Source: Pseudomonadota bacterium (GTDB lineage: Bacteria; SAR324; XYD2-FULL-50-16; JAHJRI01). From it: 5,544 nucleotides of DNA. Positions 5,328 to 5,544 of the stretch are shown piece by piece. The DNA lies in assembly GCA_022360105.1 (NCBI GenBank), contig JAKSDL010000246.1, positions 1 through 5,544 of the forward strand. Reading direction: 5' to 3'. The notes below the pieces were generated by a model. The model was given only the letters and a program-made list of their open reading frames with translations, was not told the DNA's origin and searched no databases. Position 1 is the first letter of the stretch; every line of letters starts with the position of its first letter. Both the position numbers and the translations under genes were made by a program.

Positions 5328-5544
5328 TTACGGCCACTTATCGGTTTCATGATCGGGGTGCTGGCGGTTGGATGTTTTTATGGCAGGCGTTCCGTCAGGA
5401 TCCGCTTCTTCAGTCGTGCCGTAGTCTTTAAGATCCACAAGCTGGTCGATCTGGGGTAATCGTCCTTCCATTCCCAGCTGGAAATTCAACAGGATCTGTC
5501 CTGGTTGATCAAAAGAGCCAATAGACATCGATATGTGTTTGTTA
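5328..5544 (-). CDS. Unrecognised protein, probably the C-terminal part of a gene running off the right edge
   Basis: A minus-strand frame ends with TAA at 5330-5328 and is open to the right edge. An ATG at 5528-5526 would give 66 aa, but the 16 nt before it contain no ribosome site and no in-frame stop (codons AAC AAA CAC ATA TCG). It is therefore more likely internal to a longer gene. The visible part reads SIGSFDQPGQILLNFQLGM (2-20 from that ATG), then RLPQIDQLVDLKDYG, then a hydrophilic, acidic and proline-containing tail EEADPDGTPAIK...HPDHETDKWP. No signal peptide or membrane segment is visible. It lies 24 nt upstream of the 75-aa gene in the same direction and is probably in the same operon. 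I do not recognise the family. Confidence 0.55.
   Translation of the reverse strand, partial: NKHISMSIGSFDQPGQILLNFQLGMEGRLPQIDQLVDLKDYGTTEEADPDGTPAIKTSNRQHPDHETDKWP

Noticed and set aside
5091..5459. Plus-strand 122-codon frame at the right end
   Set aside because: It is antisense to the 75-aa gene and the right-edge gene, and crosses the gap between them. The minus-strand 75-aa gene has a ribosome site and tight operon spacing; the plus-strand frame has neither.

Overview
The window reads as a piece of a moderately AT-rich Gram-negative bacterial chromosome. The gene content is a Sec-secreted periplasmic binding protein with its ABC transporter, a TetR regulator paired with a DUF6125-like protein, and a GNAT enzyme. 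This mix, with a GC-rich GTAGGG-type intergenic hairpin, fits Desulfobacterota (sulfate-reducer-like) or a related proteobacterium. That placement is an impression from family resemblance, not a proof.

Left part (1-2934, minus strand): a compact three-gene ABC importer operon transcribed towards the left edge. It runs periplasmic binding protein, then ATPase, then a large permease that carries two permease domains in one chain and is cut by the window edge. The genes are separated by 2 nt and then overlap by 8 nt, so they are almost certainly co-transcribed and translationally coupled. The system belongs to the phosphonate/phosphite/phosphate (PhnCDE-like) superfamily. The binding protein most resembles, from memory, the branch annotated as 'putative selenate ABC transporter' binding protein, so an oxyanion substrate (selenate, phosphonate or phosphite) is inferred.

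Middle (2935-3241): a 307-nt AT-rich divergent intergenic region. It holds a candidate sigma70 promoter in each direction, and each candidate promoter is overlapped by a perfect inverted repeat, as expected for repressor operators.

Centre right (3242-4408, plus strand): a TetR-family repressor, then 36 nt later a 175-aa Cys/His-containing protein resembling DUF6125. The pair is followed by a GC-rich hairpin that looks like a dispersed intergenic repeat. The TetR protein is the obvious candidate to control both its own operon and the divergent transporter.

Right part (4618-5544, minus strand): a convergent three-gene cluster. It consists of the C-terminal end (or whole) of an unrecognised protein running off the right edge, a 75-aa basic conserved-looking protein of unknown function, and a GNAT acetyltransferase whose start is 2 nt after the preceding stop. 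A perfect 16-nt inverted repeat covers the ribosome binding site of the 75-aa gene.

No RNA genes, CRISPR arrays, insertion sequences or clearly new system were found. The most interesting points are the transporter's substrate, its diverged two-domain permease, and the operator-like dyads.
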